64,000 bases of DNA from Leisingera sp. SS27 (GCF_028368855.1 NZ_JAQNCY010000017.1:23619-87618), one strand, 5' to 3'. Counted from the stretch's first letter, positions 9,947 through 19,090 are shown. Program-made: numbers and translations. Notes: generated from the sequence alone by a model not told the origin.

Positions 9947-10255
9947 ATGCCCGACGAAACAGCACCTAAGGGATATTGGGTGGCCCATGTGGATGTGCGC
10001 GACATGGAGCGCTATCAGGCCTATATCAACGCTGCCCGTCCTGTTCTGGCAGAATACGATGCAAAATTTCTGATCCGCGGCGGCGAGCGGGAAGTCCGCG
10101 AAGGCGCCTTCCGGGCCCGCACTGTTGTCCTTGAATTCAAGGATTTCGAAACCGCCAAAGCCTGCTATGATTCCGTGGCTTATCAAGACGCCAAGGCCTT
10201 TCGCGATCTGGTCTCGACGGGTGATATGCACATCATCGAAGGGTATGCGGGCTGA
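9947..10255 (+). CDS. DUF1330 domain-containing protein
   Basis: A 102-residue protein that matches DUF1330 (dimeric alpha/beta-barrel, ABM-like fold) along its length: GYWVAHVDV at the start, an FLIRGGE strand in the middle and a VVLEF strand in the second half. The family is widespread and has no settled enzymatic role. A purine-rich RBS (AGGGAGG) precedes the ATG. It stands 36 bp before the TerB-like pair, possibly in the same transcript. Confidence 0.88.
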   Translation: MPDETAPKGYWVAHVDVRDMERYQAYINAARPVLAEYDAKFLIRGGEREVREGAFRARTVVLEFKDFETAKACYDSVAYQDAKAFRDLVSTGDMHIIEGYAG

Positions 10256-10291
10256 CCCCGTTTTCCCTGCCGCTCTGCCTGAGGTCTGCCG

Positions 10292-10759
10292 ATGCCTATG
10301 CTCAAGAAGCTTTTTCAAGCGTTCCGCCCCTCTGAACCGCCTGCCCTGCCTGATCCGGACGCAGAACTGGCGCTGGGGGCGCTTCTGGTTCGGGTGGCGC
10401 AGTCTGACCGGGACTACAAGCTGGAGGAAATAAGCCTGATCGACCGCATTCTGGCGCGGCTCTATCAGCACAACGCGATCGAAGCCGCCAAGGTCCGCGC
10501 CACCTGCGAGAAACTGCACGCCGCTGCGCCCGAAACAGACACTTTCGGCCGGCTGATCCGCGAGACAACCGGGCTTGAGGAACGGCTGGCGGCACTGGAT
10601 GCGCTGTGGGAGGTCGTATTGGCTGACGGCAATGAGCATGAGGGCGAAATCACCATCATCGAAGACGCCCGCAAGGCGATGGGACTGTCCTATGCCGACA
10701 GCGAAAAAGCCCGCGCCCGCGCGGTGGCGAAATTCAGCCCCACAGCGGAGGACAGCTGA
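10292..10759 (+). CDS. TerB-like protein, copy 1
   Basis: A 155-residue all-helical protein with the acidic TerB signature: LGALLVRVAQSDRDYKLEE near residues 29-47 and ALWEVVLADGNEHEGE near 105-120. Each block places Asp/Glu side chains suited to metal binding. TerB-family proteins are cytoplasmic or membrane-associated and are linked to tellurite or stress responses, but no other ter gene is present, so a housekeeping role is more likely. Its stop overlaps the start of the next TerB gene, implying translational coupling. Confidence 0.85.
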   Translation: MPMLKKLFQAFRPSEPPALPDPDAELALGALLVRVAQSDRDYKLEEISLIDRILARLYQHNAIEAAKVRATCEKLHAAAPETDTFGRLIRETTGLEERLAALDALWEVVLADGNEHEGEITIIEDARKAMGLSYADSEKARARAVAKFSPTAEDS

Positions 10760-11199
10760 TGTTCAAGGAATTGCTGAACCGGCTGCTGGAGCCTGCGCCT
10801 GCACAGCTGGACGACGAAGGCGCAAAACTGGCCCTGACGGCACTGCTGGTGCGGATTGCCCGCTCTGACCACAATTATTCCGAGGTGGAGAAGGACCGCA
10901 TCGACCGTATTCTGACCACCCGCTACGGACTGGACACCGGCGGCGCGCTGATCCTGCGCGAACAGGCGGAGGCCATGGAGGCTGAGGCGCCTGACACTGT
11001 CCGCTTCACCCGCGCCATCAAGGACGCGGTGGCTTATGAGGACCGCACCGGCGTCATTGAGGCGCTGTGGCAAGTGGCCCTGGCCGACGGCCACAGGGAT
11101 GAAAACGAGGACGCGCTGCTGCGGCTGTCCGCCAGCCTGCTGGGTGTCTCCGATGTGGACAGCGCCTTGGCGCGCAAACGGGCGGAGGCCGCGAAATGA
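10759..11199 (+). CDS. TerB-like protein, copy 2
   Basis: A 146-residue paralogue of the preceding gene with the same two acidic blocks: LTALLVRIARSDHNYSEVE near residues 29-47 and ALWQVALADGHRDENED near 97-113. The head-to-tail arrangement and similar length point to tandem duplication followed by divergence; the pair may form a heterodimer (inference). Its last codons overlap the following gene by 4 bp (ATGA). Confidence 0.85.
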   Translation: MFKELLNRLLEPAPAQLDDEGAKLALTALLVRIARSDHNYSEVEKDRIDRILTTRYGLDTGGALILREQAEAMEAEAPDTVRFTRAIKDAVAYEDRTGVIEALWQVALADGHRDENEDALLRLSASLLGVSDVDSALARKRAEAAK

Positions 11200-11969
11200 T
11201 TGCCCATCTTGGCATGTATGACCGCCCGGAAACCGCTGTGGCCAACGACAGGTTCTGGGCCGGGATCCGTAAGCATCTGGGCAGCGGCCCGGACCAGCTG
11301 ACCCGTGATGCAGATTTCTGGCGGGTGTGGAAATCCCCGGACCTGCTGCTGTCGCAAACCTGCGGCTGCCCCTACCGCACCCGGCTGTACGGCGAAGTGG
11401 AGCTTGTGGGCACCCCGGACTACGGCCTGCCAGGCTGCGAGCCTGGCTATTACAACAGCGTCTTTGTGGCCCGTCAGGAGGACGCAAGCCAGCCGATCGC
11501 CGCCTTTGGCGGTCGCCGGTTTGCCTACAACGAATCCCTGTCGCAATCAGGCTGGGCCGCGCCGATGGTGCATCTGCACGACCGCAGCATCCTGCCCGGC
11601 TCGCTGGTTGAAACCGGCGGCCACCGGCGGTCTGCCGAGGCTGTTGCCGAAGGCCGCGCCGACTTTGCCGCGCTTGATGCCCTGTCCTGGGAGTTGATCC
11701 GCGAATATGATGATTTTGCGGCGGGCCTTTGTGAGATTGAGCGAACAGCGCCCACGCCCACCCTGCCTTTTATCACCGCCCTTGGCCGGGACACGGGTGA
11801 GCTATTCACCGCGATAGAGGCCGCTATCCAGGAATTGGATGCGGACACCAAGGCGTGTTTGCACCTGAACGGTCTGGTGCGGTTTACTCCCAGCGACTAT
11901 TTGGCGGTGCCGACGCCCCCCGGCCCGGCGCTGACCGAACAGCGCATCCGCGCAGCAGAGTTGACGTAG
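11196..11969 (+). CDS. PhnD-like phosphate/phosphonate-type substrate-binding protein without signal peptide
   Basis: A 257-residue protein of the PhnD/periplasmic-binding-protein class II fold: LLSQTCGCPYRTRL, a GYYNSVFVAR strand, an FAYNESLSQSG phosphate-loop-like region and a READFAALDALSWEL-like strand near residues 150-170. Family members usually bind phosphonate, phosphite or phosphate in the periplasm. This one starts MIAHLGMYDRPET with no signal peptide and has no permease or ATPase partner next to it. It is translationally coupled (ATGA) to a TerB gene, so a cytoplasmic sensing or carrier role is possible (inference). Confidence 0.75.
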   Translation: MIAHLGMYDRPETAVANDRFWAGIRKHLGSGPDQLTRDADFWRVWKSPDLLLSQTCGCPYRTRLYGEVELVGTPDYGLPGCEPGYYNSVFVARQEDASQPIAAFGGRRFAYNESLSQSGWAAPMVHLHDRSILPGSLVETGGHRRSAEAVAEGRADFAALDALSWELIREYDDFAAGLCEIERTAPTPTLPFITALGRDTGELFTAIEAAIQELDADTKACLHLNGLVRFTPSDYLAVPTPPGPALTEQRIRAAELT

Positions 11970-12103
11970 CGCCCCTTCCGAAATGGGCCGCCGGACCCGC
12001 CATTTTGACACCTGAGGTGCCAGCTTGTGCGGTTTGAACGTTGCATTCGGTCTTTTTTTCGGTCCAATAAGAACGAATTTCCACGCACAGGGACAACGAC
12101 ACC

Positions 12104-12883
12104 TTGACCGATACAACGCCCGTTCTGCAAATCCGCGGCCTGCATAAATCCTATGGCGAGCTGGAAGTGATCAAAGGCGTCGACATCACCGCCAAAAAGG
12201 GCGACGTGGTGTCGCTGATCGGATCTTCGGGGTCTGGCAAGTCCACTTTGCTGCGCTGCTGCAACCTGCTGGAGGACAGCCAGCAGGGGGAAATCCTGTT
12301 TAAGGGCGAGCCAATCACCTGGTCCGGTCAGGGGCTGGCGCGCCGCCCCGCTGACGCCAAGCAGGTGCTGCGCATCCGAACCAACCTGTCGATGGTGTTC
12401 CAGCAGTTCAACCTGTGGGCCCATATGACCATTCTGCAAAACGTGATGGAGGCCCCGGTCACAGTGCTGGGCCGCGACAAGGCTGAGGTCGAGGAAAAGG
12501 CCCGCCACTATCTGGCGAAGGTCGGCATCGGTGATAAATGCGACGTCTACCCGGCGCAGCTGTCCGGCGGCCAGCAGCAGCGCGCGGCGATTGCCCGGGG
12601 CCTGTGCATGGAACCGGAGGCGCTGCTGTTCGACGAGCCCACTTCGGCGCTGGACCCTGAGCTGGAGCAGGAAGTGGTCAAGGTGATCAAGGATCTGGCC
12701 GCCGAGGGCCGTACCATGCTGATCGTGACCCACGACATGAAAATGGCGGCTGATGTGTCCAGCCATGTTGTGTTCCTGCACCAGGGCCTGATCGAGGAAG
12801 AGGGCACGCCGGATGACGTCTTTGGCGGCACCCGCTCTGAGCGGCTGCGGGCGTTCTTGTCATCGACCCGCCACGAGCAATAA
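12104..12883 (+). CDS. Amino acid ABC transporter ATP-binding protein (HisP/GlnQ family)
   Basis: A 259-residue ABC ATPase with Walker A GSSGSGKST (about residues 42-50), the Q-loop region, signature LSGGQQQRA (about 150), Walker B LLFDEPTSALDPE and the switch His in IVTHDM. It is of the polar amino acid uptake family and energises the two permeases downstream. First gene of a four-gene unit: ATPase, binding protein, permease, permease. The start lies at 12104 (TTG) after GGGACAACGACACC; an alternative start further in cannot be excluded. Confidence 0.93.
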   Translation: MTDTTPVLQIRGLHKSYGELEVIKGVDITAKKGDVVSLIGSSGSGKSTLLRCCNLLEDSQQGEILFKGEPITWSGQGLARRPADAKQVLRIRTNLSMVFQQFNLWAHMTILQNVMEAPVTVLGRDKAEVEEKARHYLAKVGIGDKCDVYPAQLSGGQQQRAAIARGLCMEPEALLFDEPTSALDPELEQEVVKVIKDLAAEGRTMLIVTHDMKMAADVSSHVVFLHQGLIEEEGTPDDVFGGTRSERLRAFLSSTRHEQ

Positions 12884-12922
12884 CAACCAAATCAAAAACC
12901 AACCAAAAATGGGAGTAACTTT

Positions 12923-13630
12923 ATGAAATCACTGATCCTTGGCACCGCCGCCCTGGCGCTGACCGCGGGCATGGGCCTGGCGGACACCGTACGCCTGGGC
13001 ACTGAGGGCGCCTATGCGCCGTGGAACTTCGTCAATGACGCCGGCGAGATCGACGGCTTTGAGCGCGAGCTGGGCGATGAGCTGTGCAAGCGCGCCGAAT
13101 TGACCTGCGAGTGGGTCAAGAACGACTGGGATTCGATCATTCCGAACCTGGTTTCCGGCAACTACGACACCATCATCGCCGGCATGTCGATCACCGACGA
13201 GCGCGACGAAGTCATCGACTTCACCCAGCCCTACACGCCGCCGGATCCGTCCGCATATGTGGCGCAGTCGGCTGACGTCGACCTGGCAGGCGGCGTGATC
13301 GCAGCCCAGGCCACCACCATTCAGGCGGCCTTCATCGCTGAACAGGGCTGGACCCTGGTCGAATTCGCCACCCCGGAAGAAACCGTCGCAGCCGTGCGCA
13401 ACGGCGAAGCTGACGCGGTTCTGGCCGACAAGAGCTTCCTCGACACCGTTCTCGGTGACGATCTGGTGATGCTGGAGAAATCCGAATCCCTGGGCGGCGG
13501 CGTTGGCATGGGCTTCCGCGAGTCGGATGCAGACCTGCGCGGCAAGTTCGACGCGGCAATCCAGTCGATGAAAGATGACGGTTCGCTCAATGAACTGATC
13601 GCCAAGTGGGAAGTGTCCTCCCAGTGGTAA
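12923..13630 (+). CDS. Polar amino acid ABC transporter substrate-binding protein
   Basis: A 235-residue SBP_bac_3 protein with a signal peptide (MKSLILGTAALALTAGMGLA, cleavage about residue 20). The mature part begins with a strand and then GTEGAYAPWNF, and includes GMSITDERDEVIDFTQPY, both characteristic of polar amino acid and opine binding proteins. The ligand cannot be read from sequence. Preceded by GGGAG; a strong hairpin separates it from the permease genes, as is usual for keeping the binding protein in excess. Confidence 0.93.
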   Translation: MKSLILGTAALALTAGMGLADTVRLGTEGAYAPWNFVNDAGEIDGFERELGDELCKRAELTCEWVKNDWDSIIPNLVSGNYDTIIAGMSITDERDEVIDFTQPYTPPDPSAYVAQSADVDLAGGVIAAQATTIQAAFIAEQGWTLVEFATPEETVAAVRNGEADAVLADKSFLDTVLGDDLVMLEKSESLGGGVGMGFRESDADLRGKFDAAIQSMKDDGSLNELIAKWEVSSQW

Positions 13631-13654
13631 TCTGATCCTGTTTCGGGATCTTGC

Positions 13655-13682
13655 AGGCCCGCGAGCCGCAGCGCGCGGGCCT
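13655..13682 (+). terminator. Intercistronic hairpin between binding protein and permease genes
   Basis: AGGCCCGCG (13655-13663) pairs with CGCGGGCCT (13674-13682). There is no T-run, so partial termination or 3'-end stabilisation of the binding-protein mRNA is likelier than a full stop. Confidence 0.6.
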
Positions 13683-13741
13683 CATTCATTCACTTCCGGT
13701 ACCTTCTGCCCCGGGCGTGAGCACAGAAAGACAGGGTACAT

Positions 13742-14626
13742 ATGTTTTCCTATTGCACGGACCCATCCACGCTTGAGGGGCTGAGCTGGCTCAGCTGCTA
13801 TCTAACCACCGGCAAGCATGTGAACCTCTACATCTCGGTCTTCGTGGTGCTGACCCTGCTGGCGATCACCGCGCCGGTTGCACTGCTGTTCGGTTTCGGC
13901 GCGGCCAGCGCCGCCCGCTCCAAATTCCTGCCGCTGCGCTGGTTCGGCAAGGGCTACACCAGCATCGTGCGCGGCGTGCCAGACATTGCCTTCTTCCTGT
14001 TCTTCGTCATCGCACTCGATCAGGCGTTCGAATGGATGCGTCATAAGGTGAAATGCCCGGACTGGGACCAGCCGATCCGCCAGGGCATCGACTTTGTCGT
14101 TTGCGACGCGGCCAAGCTGCCGCTCTCCACCTCGCCGCAGTGGGTGCATGAAACCTATGGCTTTTTCCTGGCTGTCCTGACCTTCTCCATCGTCTTTGGC
14201 GCTTTTGCCGCCAACGTCCTTTACGGCGCAATGCGCGCCGTGCCGCGCGCCCAGATCGAAACGGCTGAGGCCTATGGCATGACACACCGCCAGGCGTTCT
14301 GGCGCATCCTGGTGCCGCAGATGTGGGTCTATGCCCTGCCCGGCCTGTCAAACCTGTGGATGGTACTGATCAAGTCCACACCGCTTCTGTTCCTGCTGGG
14401 GGTTGAAGACATCGTCTATTGGGCGCGGGAACTGGGCGGCACCAAGACCGCGCGCTTCACCGACTACCCGCACCCGAATTGGCACGTCTGGTACTTTGCC
14501 GCTCTGCTGGTGTTCTACCTCTGCTTCACCAAAGTGTCCGAAGTTGTTCTGGACCGCATCATGACCCGCCTGACCAAGGGCCAAGCCACAGCAGCAGGTG
14601 AAGCACAAAGAAAGGCAGCGGCATGA
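13742..14626 (+). CDS. Amino acid ABC transporter permease (HisQ/ArtQ-like)
   Basis: A 294-residue inner-membrane permease with several hydrophobic helices and the EAA loop AYGMTHRQAFWRILVPQ near residues 178-194, which contacts the ATPase. It carries a longer polar insertion (about residues 98-135, after the DQAFEWMRH stretch) than minimal HisQ proteins. It ends in an ATGA overlap with the next permease, so the two should form the heterodimeric channel. Confidence 0.92.
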   Translation: MFSYCTDPSTLEGLSWLSCYLTTGKHVNLYISVFVVLTLLAITAPVALLFGFGAASAARSKFLPLRWFGKGYTSIVRGVPDIAFFLFFVIALDQAFEWMRHKVKCPDWDQPIRQGIDFVVCDAAKLPLSTSPQWVHETYGFFLAVLTFSIVFGAFAANVLYGAMRAVPRAQIETAEAYGMTHRQAFWRILVPQMWVYALPGLSNLWMVLIKSTPLLFLLGVEDIVYWARELGGTKTARFTDYPHPNWHVWYFAALLVFYLCFTKVSEVVLDRIMTRLTKGQATAAGEAQRKAAA

Positions 14627-15429
14627 GTTGCGTTGAAACGATCCAGGCCTATGCCTTCCGCTCCCTGGGATTTGGCGAACGGCTGCTGCCGCGCGGCGAG
14701 TACACCCTGTGCGAGCATTTCACCCTGATCGGCTCCGGCCTGATCTGGAATGTCTATTTCGGCGCGCTGGCGCTGATGACCGGCTTCTTCCTGGCGGTGG
14801 CGCTGGCGGTTGGCAAATTCAGCCCCAACCCGCTCTTCCGCAAGCCCGCGGAGTGGTTCATCTTCGTGTTCCGCGGCAGCCCGCTGTTCATTCAGTTCTT
14901 CTTTGCCTACGCCTGTTTCCTTAGCCTCAAGGGCGTCTCGGGCTTCTTTGACCCGTTCACTTCAGCCTGGCTCGGCGCGCTGGTCGTGCTGTTCTGCAAT
15001 ACCGCGGCTTACTCGGGCGAGATCTTCTACGGCGCCCTCCTGTCGATCCCCAAGGGCGATATCGAGGCCGCCGATGCCTATGGCATGACCGGCTGGAACC
15101 GCTTCCGCCGCATCACTTTCCCGACCATGCTGCGGCTGGCCTGGCCGGCCTATACCAACGAGGCGATCTTCCTGTTCCACGCCACCACACTGGTGTTCTT
15201 CTCCGGCTTCCCGGCCTGGCGGCAGCAAGGCGACGCACTCTATTACGCCAGCTATTTCGCCGACAAGACCTTCAACCCCTTTGTCCCCTACCCGATCCTG
15301 GCCTTCTACTTCATCCTGCTGACGCTGGTAATTATCAGCCTGTTCGGCTTTGTGAACCGGCGGCTGAACCGGCATCTGCCGCAGGAACGGCGCGCTAAGC
15401 CCAGGCTGAGGATAAGCCTGATCCGCTAA
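14623..15429 (+). CDS. Amino acid ABC transporter permease (HisM/ArtM-like)
   Basis: A 268-residue permease coupled by 4 bp to the preceding one. Hydrophobic helices are visible from about residue 40, the EAA loop reads AYGMTGWNRFRRITFPTM near residues 153-170, and the C-terminus FGFVNRRLNRHLP is typical of HisM-type permeases. The N-terminal 35 residues are hydrophilic. It closes the transporter unit and is followed directly by a strong terminator. Confidence 0.92.
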   Translation: MSCVETIQAYAFRSLGFGERLLPRGEYTLCEHFTLIGSGLIWNVYFGALALMTGFFLAVALAVGKFSPNPLFRKPAEWFIFVFRGSPLFIQFFFAYACFLSLKGVSGFFDPFTSAWLGALVVLFCNTAAYSGEIFYGALLSIPKGDIEAADAYGMTGWNRFRRITFPTMLRLAWPAYTNEAIFLFHATTLVFFSGFPAWRQQGDALYYASYFADKTFNPFVPYPILAFYFILLTLVIISLFGFVNRRLNRHLPQERRAKPRLRISLIR

Positions 15430-15435
15430 AAGCAG

Positions 15436-15463
15436 AATGGCTCCTTCGGGAGCCATTTTCTTT
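15436..15463 (+). terminator. Rho-independent terminator after the ABC transporter
   Basis: A perfect 9-bp stem AATGGCTCC/GGAGCCATT closed by a TTCG tetraloop and followed by TTCTTT. Confidence 0.92.
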
Positions 15464-15601
15464 GGATGCAGGCAAATTTGCTGAGCATCAAGCAGCCGGG
15501 CAGCAACCGCTGCAACACGCCCTTCCGCTGCCGCATCAATCTTTTGATCAAATTATCTTGGCGAATGGATTTCCTTAGGCTAGGGTTGGCGCAACGCACT
15601 T

Positions 15602-16933
15602 ATGGAGCCCCAAATGGACCTGCCCGGACTGAAGACAATCCGCATTGCCGCCTGTGACATGAACGGCCAGATGCGCGGCAAGCGGCTGCCCGCGAGCCAG
15701 GCCGGCAAGCTTGAGAGCGGCGGTGCCCGGATGCCGGTTTCTGCCCTCAATGTCGACCTTTGGGGCCGCGACGTGGAAGACAGCCCGCTGGTGTTTGAAA
15801 CCGGCGATGCAGATGGCGTAATGCTGCCCACAGAACGCGGCCCGGTGCCGATGCCCTGGCTCAAGACCGCCTCTGCGCTGGTGCCGATGGCGATGTACTG
15901 GGAGGATGGCTCCCCCTTCCTAGGCGACCCCCGCCATGTGCTGGCAGATGTGCTCTCACGCTATACCGCGCACGGCTGGACCGTTGTTGCCGCCACTGAG
16001 ATGGAGTTCAGCCTGCTGGACGACAGCGGCGCCCGCCCGGCACCGCCGATTGACCCGTTGACTGGCCGTGAACTGGATCAGCAATCGGTGCTGTCGATTG
16101 CCGAACTGGACGCCTTTGACGAGTTCTTCTCTGACCTCTACGAAGGTGCCGAGGCAATGGGCATTCCCGCCCAGGACGCCATCTCAGAGGCCGGCCTTGG
16201 CCAGTTCGAAATCAACCTCCTCCACCAGGAAGCCATGCGGGCGGCGGATGATGCCTGGCTGTTTAAAGCGCTTGTAAAAGGGCTTGCGCGCAAACACGGT
16301 TTTGCCGCGACCTTCATGGCCAAGCCCTATGCCGAAGAGGCCGGCAACGGCATGCATGTGCATTTCTCGGTCGAAGATCAGGACGGCAACAACATCTTTA
16401 ACGACGGCAGCGATAAGGGGTCTGACCAACTGATGCATGCCGTCGCGGGCTGCCTGGCGGCGATGCCCGCCAGCTCGCTGATCTTTGCACCGCACGGCAA
16501 TTCCTATGACCGGCTGGTGCCGGGCGCACATGCACCCGTCAGCGCCGCCTGGGCCTATGAAAACCGCACCGCCGCCATCCGTATCCCCGGCGGCAGCCCC
16601 AAGGCGCGCCGGATCGAACACCGGGTCGCAGGCGGTGACATCAACCCCTACCTGATGCTGGCCACAGTGCTGGGTGCAGCTTTGGCCGGGATCGAGGACA
16701 AGATGCAGCCGCCTGCACCGTCCGAGGGCAACATCTACGAGATCGAGGGGCTGCCGCAGCTGGCCGCCGACTGGGAGACCGCAATCAACTGGTTCGACAC
16801 CGACCCGCTGATTGCCCGCATTCTGCCGGAACTCGCCATCCGCAACCTGGTGATGACCAAGCGGCAGGAGCTCAAGGGCTTTGCGGAACGCCCAAGGGAG
16901 AGCCATTGGCTGTCCTGGCTGGAAGCGGTATAA
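15602..16933 (+). CDS. Glutamine synthetase-family protein (gamma-glutamyl-amine ligase-like), copy 1
   Basis: A 443-residue GS-fold ligase with a beta-grasp N-terminal domain and the catalytic blocks EMEFSLL (about 138), FEINLLHQEA (about 202), GMHVHFS (about 250) and NRTAAIRIP (about 320). It is closer in build to PuuA/GlnA3-type gamma-glutamylpolyamine synthetases than to housekeeping GlnA, and lacks the adenylylation-loop tyrosine region. It would ligate glutamate to an amine using ATP. Starts possible at ATG 15602 or 15614. It shares a cluster with a second paralogue, a GATase and an FAD oxidase. Confidence 0.85.
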   Translation: MEPQMDLPGLKTIRIAACDMNGQMRGKRLPASQAGKLESGGARMPVSALNVDLWGRDVEDSPLVFETGDADGVMLPTERGPVPMPWLKTASALVPMAMYWEDGSPFLGDPRHVLADVLSRYTAHGWTVVAATEMEFSLLDDSGARPAPPIDPLTGRELDQQSVLSIAELDAFDEFFSDLYEGAEAMGIPAQDAISEAGLGQFEINLLHQEAMRAADDAWLFKALVKGLARKHGFAATFMAKPYAEEAGNGMHVHFSVEDQDGNNIFNDGSDKGSDQLMHAVAGCLAAMPASSLIFAPHGNSYDRLVPGAHAPVSAAWAYENRTAAIRIPGGSPKARRIEHRVAGGDINPYLMLATVLGAALAGIEDKMQPPAPSEGNIYEIEGLPQLAADWETAINWFDTDPLIARILPELAIRNLVMTKRQELKGFAERPRESHWLSWLEAV

Positions 16934-17018
16934 ACCCGCTTTGCCCGCGGCGTCCGGCAAGGCTCTTGCCCGCCCCTGCATCCTCGGCTAGGCTCAATTT
17001 GATCAAATTTGGTGACTT

Positions 17019-17699
17019 ATGAAAATCGGCATCCTGCAAACCGGCCACTCCCCCGAAGACCTGTTCGGCAGTTTCGGGGACTACGACGCCATGTTCCGCG
17101 ACATGCTGGACGGCAACGGCTTTGAGTTTCAGACTTGGGCGGTGGTGGACGGCATCCTGCCTGACGGGCCTCAGGACGCCGACGCCTGGCTGATCACCGG
17201 CTCCAAGCACGGCGCCTACGAGGACCATGCCTGGATCCCGCCGCTGGAGGATCTGATCCGTGCCATCCACACCCGCAAGCAGCCGCTGGCCGGCATCTGC
17301 TTCGGCCATCAGATCATCGCCCAGGCACTCGGCGGCAAGGTCGAAAAGTTCGAGGGCGGCTGGGCCGTGGGCCGTGTCACCTATAAGGTCGACGGCAAGG
17401 ACCTCACCCTCAACGCCTGGCATCAGGACCAGGTGGTGGATCTGCCCGAGGGCGCGCGGGTGCTGGGCGGCAATGATTTCTGCCGCAATGGCATCCTCGC
17501 CTATGGCGACCACATCATCTCCTGGCAGCCCCATCCGGAATTCCCCAATGCCTTCGTCGGCGGCCTGATCGAAAAACGCGGCCGCGGCGTAGTGCCCGAC
17601 GACCTGCTGGACCGTGCAGCCGCTGAGCTGGACGCCCCCGTGGACAACCAAGATATCGCAACCTTCCTCGCAGAGTTTTACCGGAAAGAGAGGACCTGA
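17019..17699 (+). CDS. Class I glutamine amidotransferase-like hydrolase
   Basis: A 226-residue type 1 GATase with nucleophile Cys about 94 in GICFGHQI and the His/Glu pair in WQPHPEF (about 171 and 173). In this context (between two GS-like ligases and upstream of an amine oxidase) it could hydrolyse a gamma-glutamyl product, as PuuD does for gamma-glutamyl-GABA. However, its build is that of the GMP synthase-like GATase1 group rather than the peptidase C26 group of PuuD, so that role is an inference. The stop shares a base with the next start (TGATG). Confidence 0.82.
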   Translation: MKIGILQTGHSPEDLFGSFGDYDAMFRDMLDGNGFEFQTWAVVDGILPDGPQDADAWLITGSKHGAYEDHAWIPPLEDLIRAIHTRKQPLAGICFGHQIIAQALGGKVEKFEGGWAVGRVTYKVDGKDLTLNAWHQDQVVDLPEGARVLGGNDFCRNGILAYGDHIISWQPHPEFPNAFVGGLIEKRGRGVVPDDLLDRAAAELDAPVDNQDIATFLAEFYRKERT

Positions 17700-19057
17700 T
17701 GTCAGCCTGGCTCGACACCCTTCCCGAAGCAGCACAAGCCTATCTGGAGGGGCGTCGTCTCGACGAAGTCGAATGCGTTATCTCGGACCTTCCCGGTATC
17801 GCCCGAGGCAAGGCGGTACCGGCATCGAAATTCGCAAAGACCGACTATTTTCATCTGCCCGACAGCATCTTCTACCAGACCATAACCGGGGACTGGGCGG
17901 ATGCCGCGGATGACGACGGCTGGATCGAAAAGGACATGACCCTGAAACCGGACATGTCCACTGCAACAGCTGCCCCCTGGACTGGCGACTGGACGCTGCA
18001 AGTGATCCACGATGCCTACGACCGCGATGACAAGCCGATCCCCTTTTCTCCGCGCAACGTGCTGAAGCGCGTGGTGCAGCTGTACCATGACAAGGGCTGG
18101 AAGCCGGTTGTGGCGCCGGAGATGGAGTTCTTTCTGGTTGCCCGCAACATCGACCCGGCCAAGGAAATCGAACCGATGATGGGCCGCTCCGGCCGCCCGG
18201 CGGCGGCGCGGCAGGCCTATTCGATGACCGCAGTGGACGAATTCGGACCTGTCATCGACGACATTTATGACTTTGCCGAGGCGCAGGGGTTCGAGATCGA
18301 CGGCATCACGCAGGAAGGCGGCGCAGGTCAGCTGGAGATCAACCTGCTGCACGGCGACCCGGTCAAGCTGGCGGATGAAGTGTTCTATTTCAAACGTCTG
18401 ATCCGCGAGGCGGCGCTTCGGCATGACTGCTTTGCCACTTTCATGGCCAAGCCGATCGAGGATGAGCCCGGCTCTGCCATGCACATCCACCATTCGATCC
18501 TTGATATGGAGACCGGGCAGAACATCTTCTCCGGCCCGCAGGGCGGCGAGACGGATGCGTTCTACAACTTCATCGCAGGTTTGCAGAACCACCTGCCCGC
18601 CGGGCTCGCGGTGATGGCACCCTATGTGAACTCCTACCGCCGCTACGTGAAGGATCACGCCGCGCCGATCAATCTGGAATGGGCGCGCGACAACCGCACC
18701 ACCGGCATCCGCGTGCCGCTGTCCGGTCCCGAGGCCCGGCGGGTGGAAAACCGCATCGCCGGCATGGACTGCAACCCGTATCTGGGCATCGCCCTGTCGC
18801 TGGCCTGCGGCTATCTCGGCCTGGTCAACGAAGAACGCCCGCGCAAGCAGTTCAAGGGCGACGCCTATGAGGGCGAAGGCGATATCCCGCAGGTGATGGG
18901 CCAGGCGCTGGATCTGTTCGACGAGGCCACGGAGCTGCACGAGGTGTTGGGGCCGGACTTCGCCCGCGTCTACTCCATCGTGAAGCGCGCGGAGTATGAG
19001 GAGTTCCTGCAGGTGATCTCCCCCTGGGAGCGCGAGCATCTGCTGATGAACGTCTGA
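17699..19057 (+). CDS. Glutamine synthetase-family protein (gamma-glutamyl-amine ligase-like), copy 2
   Basis: A 452-residue GS-fold ligase with the blocks EMEFFLV, LEINLLHGD, GSAMHIHHS and NRTTGIRVP. It is clearly paralogous to the gene at 15602 but divergent, so the two probably differ in amine substrate or reaction order. It matches the length of PuuA-type gamma-glutamylputrescine synthetases. It is translated with the preceding GATase through a 1-bp TGATG overlap. A long hairpin follows the stop. Confidence 0.87.
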   Translation: MSAWLDTLPEAAQAYLEGRRLDEVECVISDLPGIARGKAVPASKFAKTDYFHLPDSIFYQTITGDWADAADDDGWIEKDMTLKPDMSTATAAPWTGDWTLQVIHDAYDRDDKPIPFSPRNVLKRVVQLYHDKGWKPVVAPEMEFFLVARNIDPAKEIEPMMGRSGRPAAARQAYSMTAVDEFGPVIDDIYDFAEAQGFEIDGITQEGGAGQLEINLLHGDPVKLADEVFYFKRLIREAALRHDCFATFMAKPIEDEPGSAMHIHHSILDMETGQNIFSGPQGGETDAFYNFIAGLQNHLPAGLAVMAPYVNSYRRYVKDHAAPINLEWARDNRTTGIRVPLSGPEARRVENRIAGMDCNPYLGIALSLACGYLGLVNEERPRKQFKGDAYEGEGDIPQVMGQALDLFDEATELHEVLGPDFARVYSIVKRAEYEEFLQVISPWEREHLLMNV

Positions 19058-19062
19058 CTCCG

Positions 19063-19090
19063 CAGGCGCTGCGCCCCGGTGCAGCGCCTG
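19063..19090 (+). terminator. Hairpin between ligase and oxidase genes
   Basis: A perfect 10-bp stem CAGGCGCTGC/GCAGCGCCTG with an 8-nt loop and no T-run. It may attenuate or process the transcript rather than end it, because the next gene lies only 75 bp away. Confidence 0.55.

Noticed and set aside
6295..10005. A 1236-codon open frame on the minus strand
   Set aside because: It is antisense to the whole of valS and has the His/Gln/Val/Arg composition of a GC-rich shadow frame. valS has all family motifs.
10292..11199. Tellurite resistance operon
   Set aside because: Only TerB-like proteins are present; no terA, terC, terD, terE or terZ is nearby, so the resistance label is not supported.
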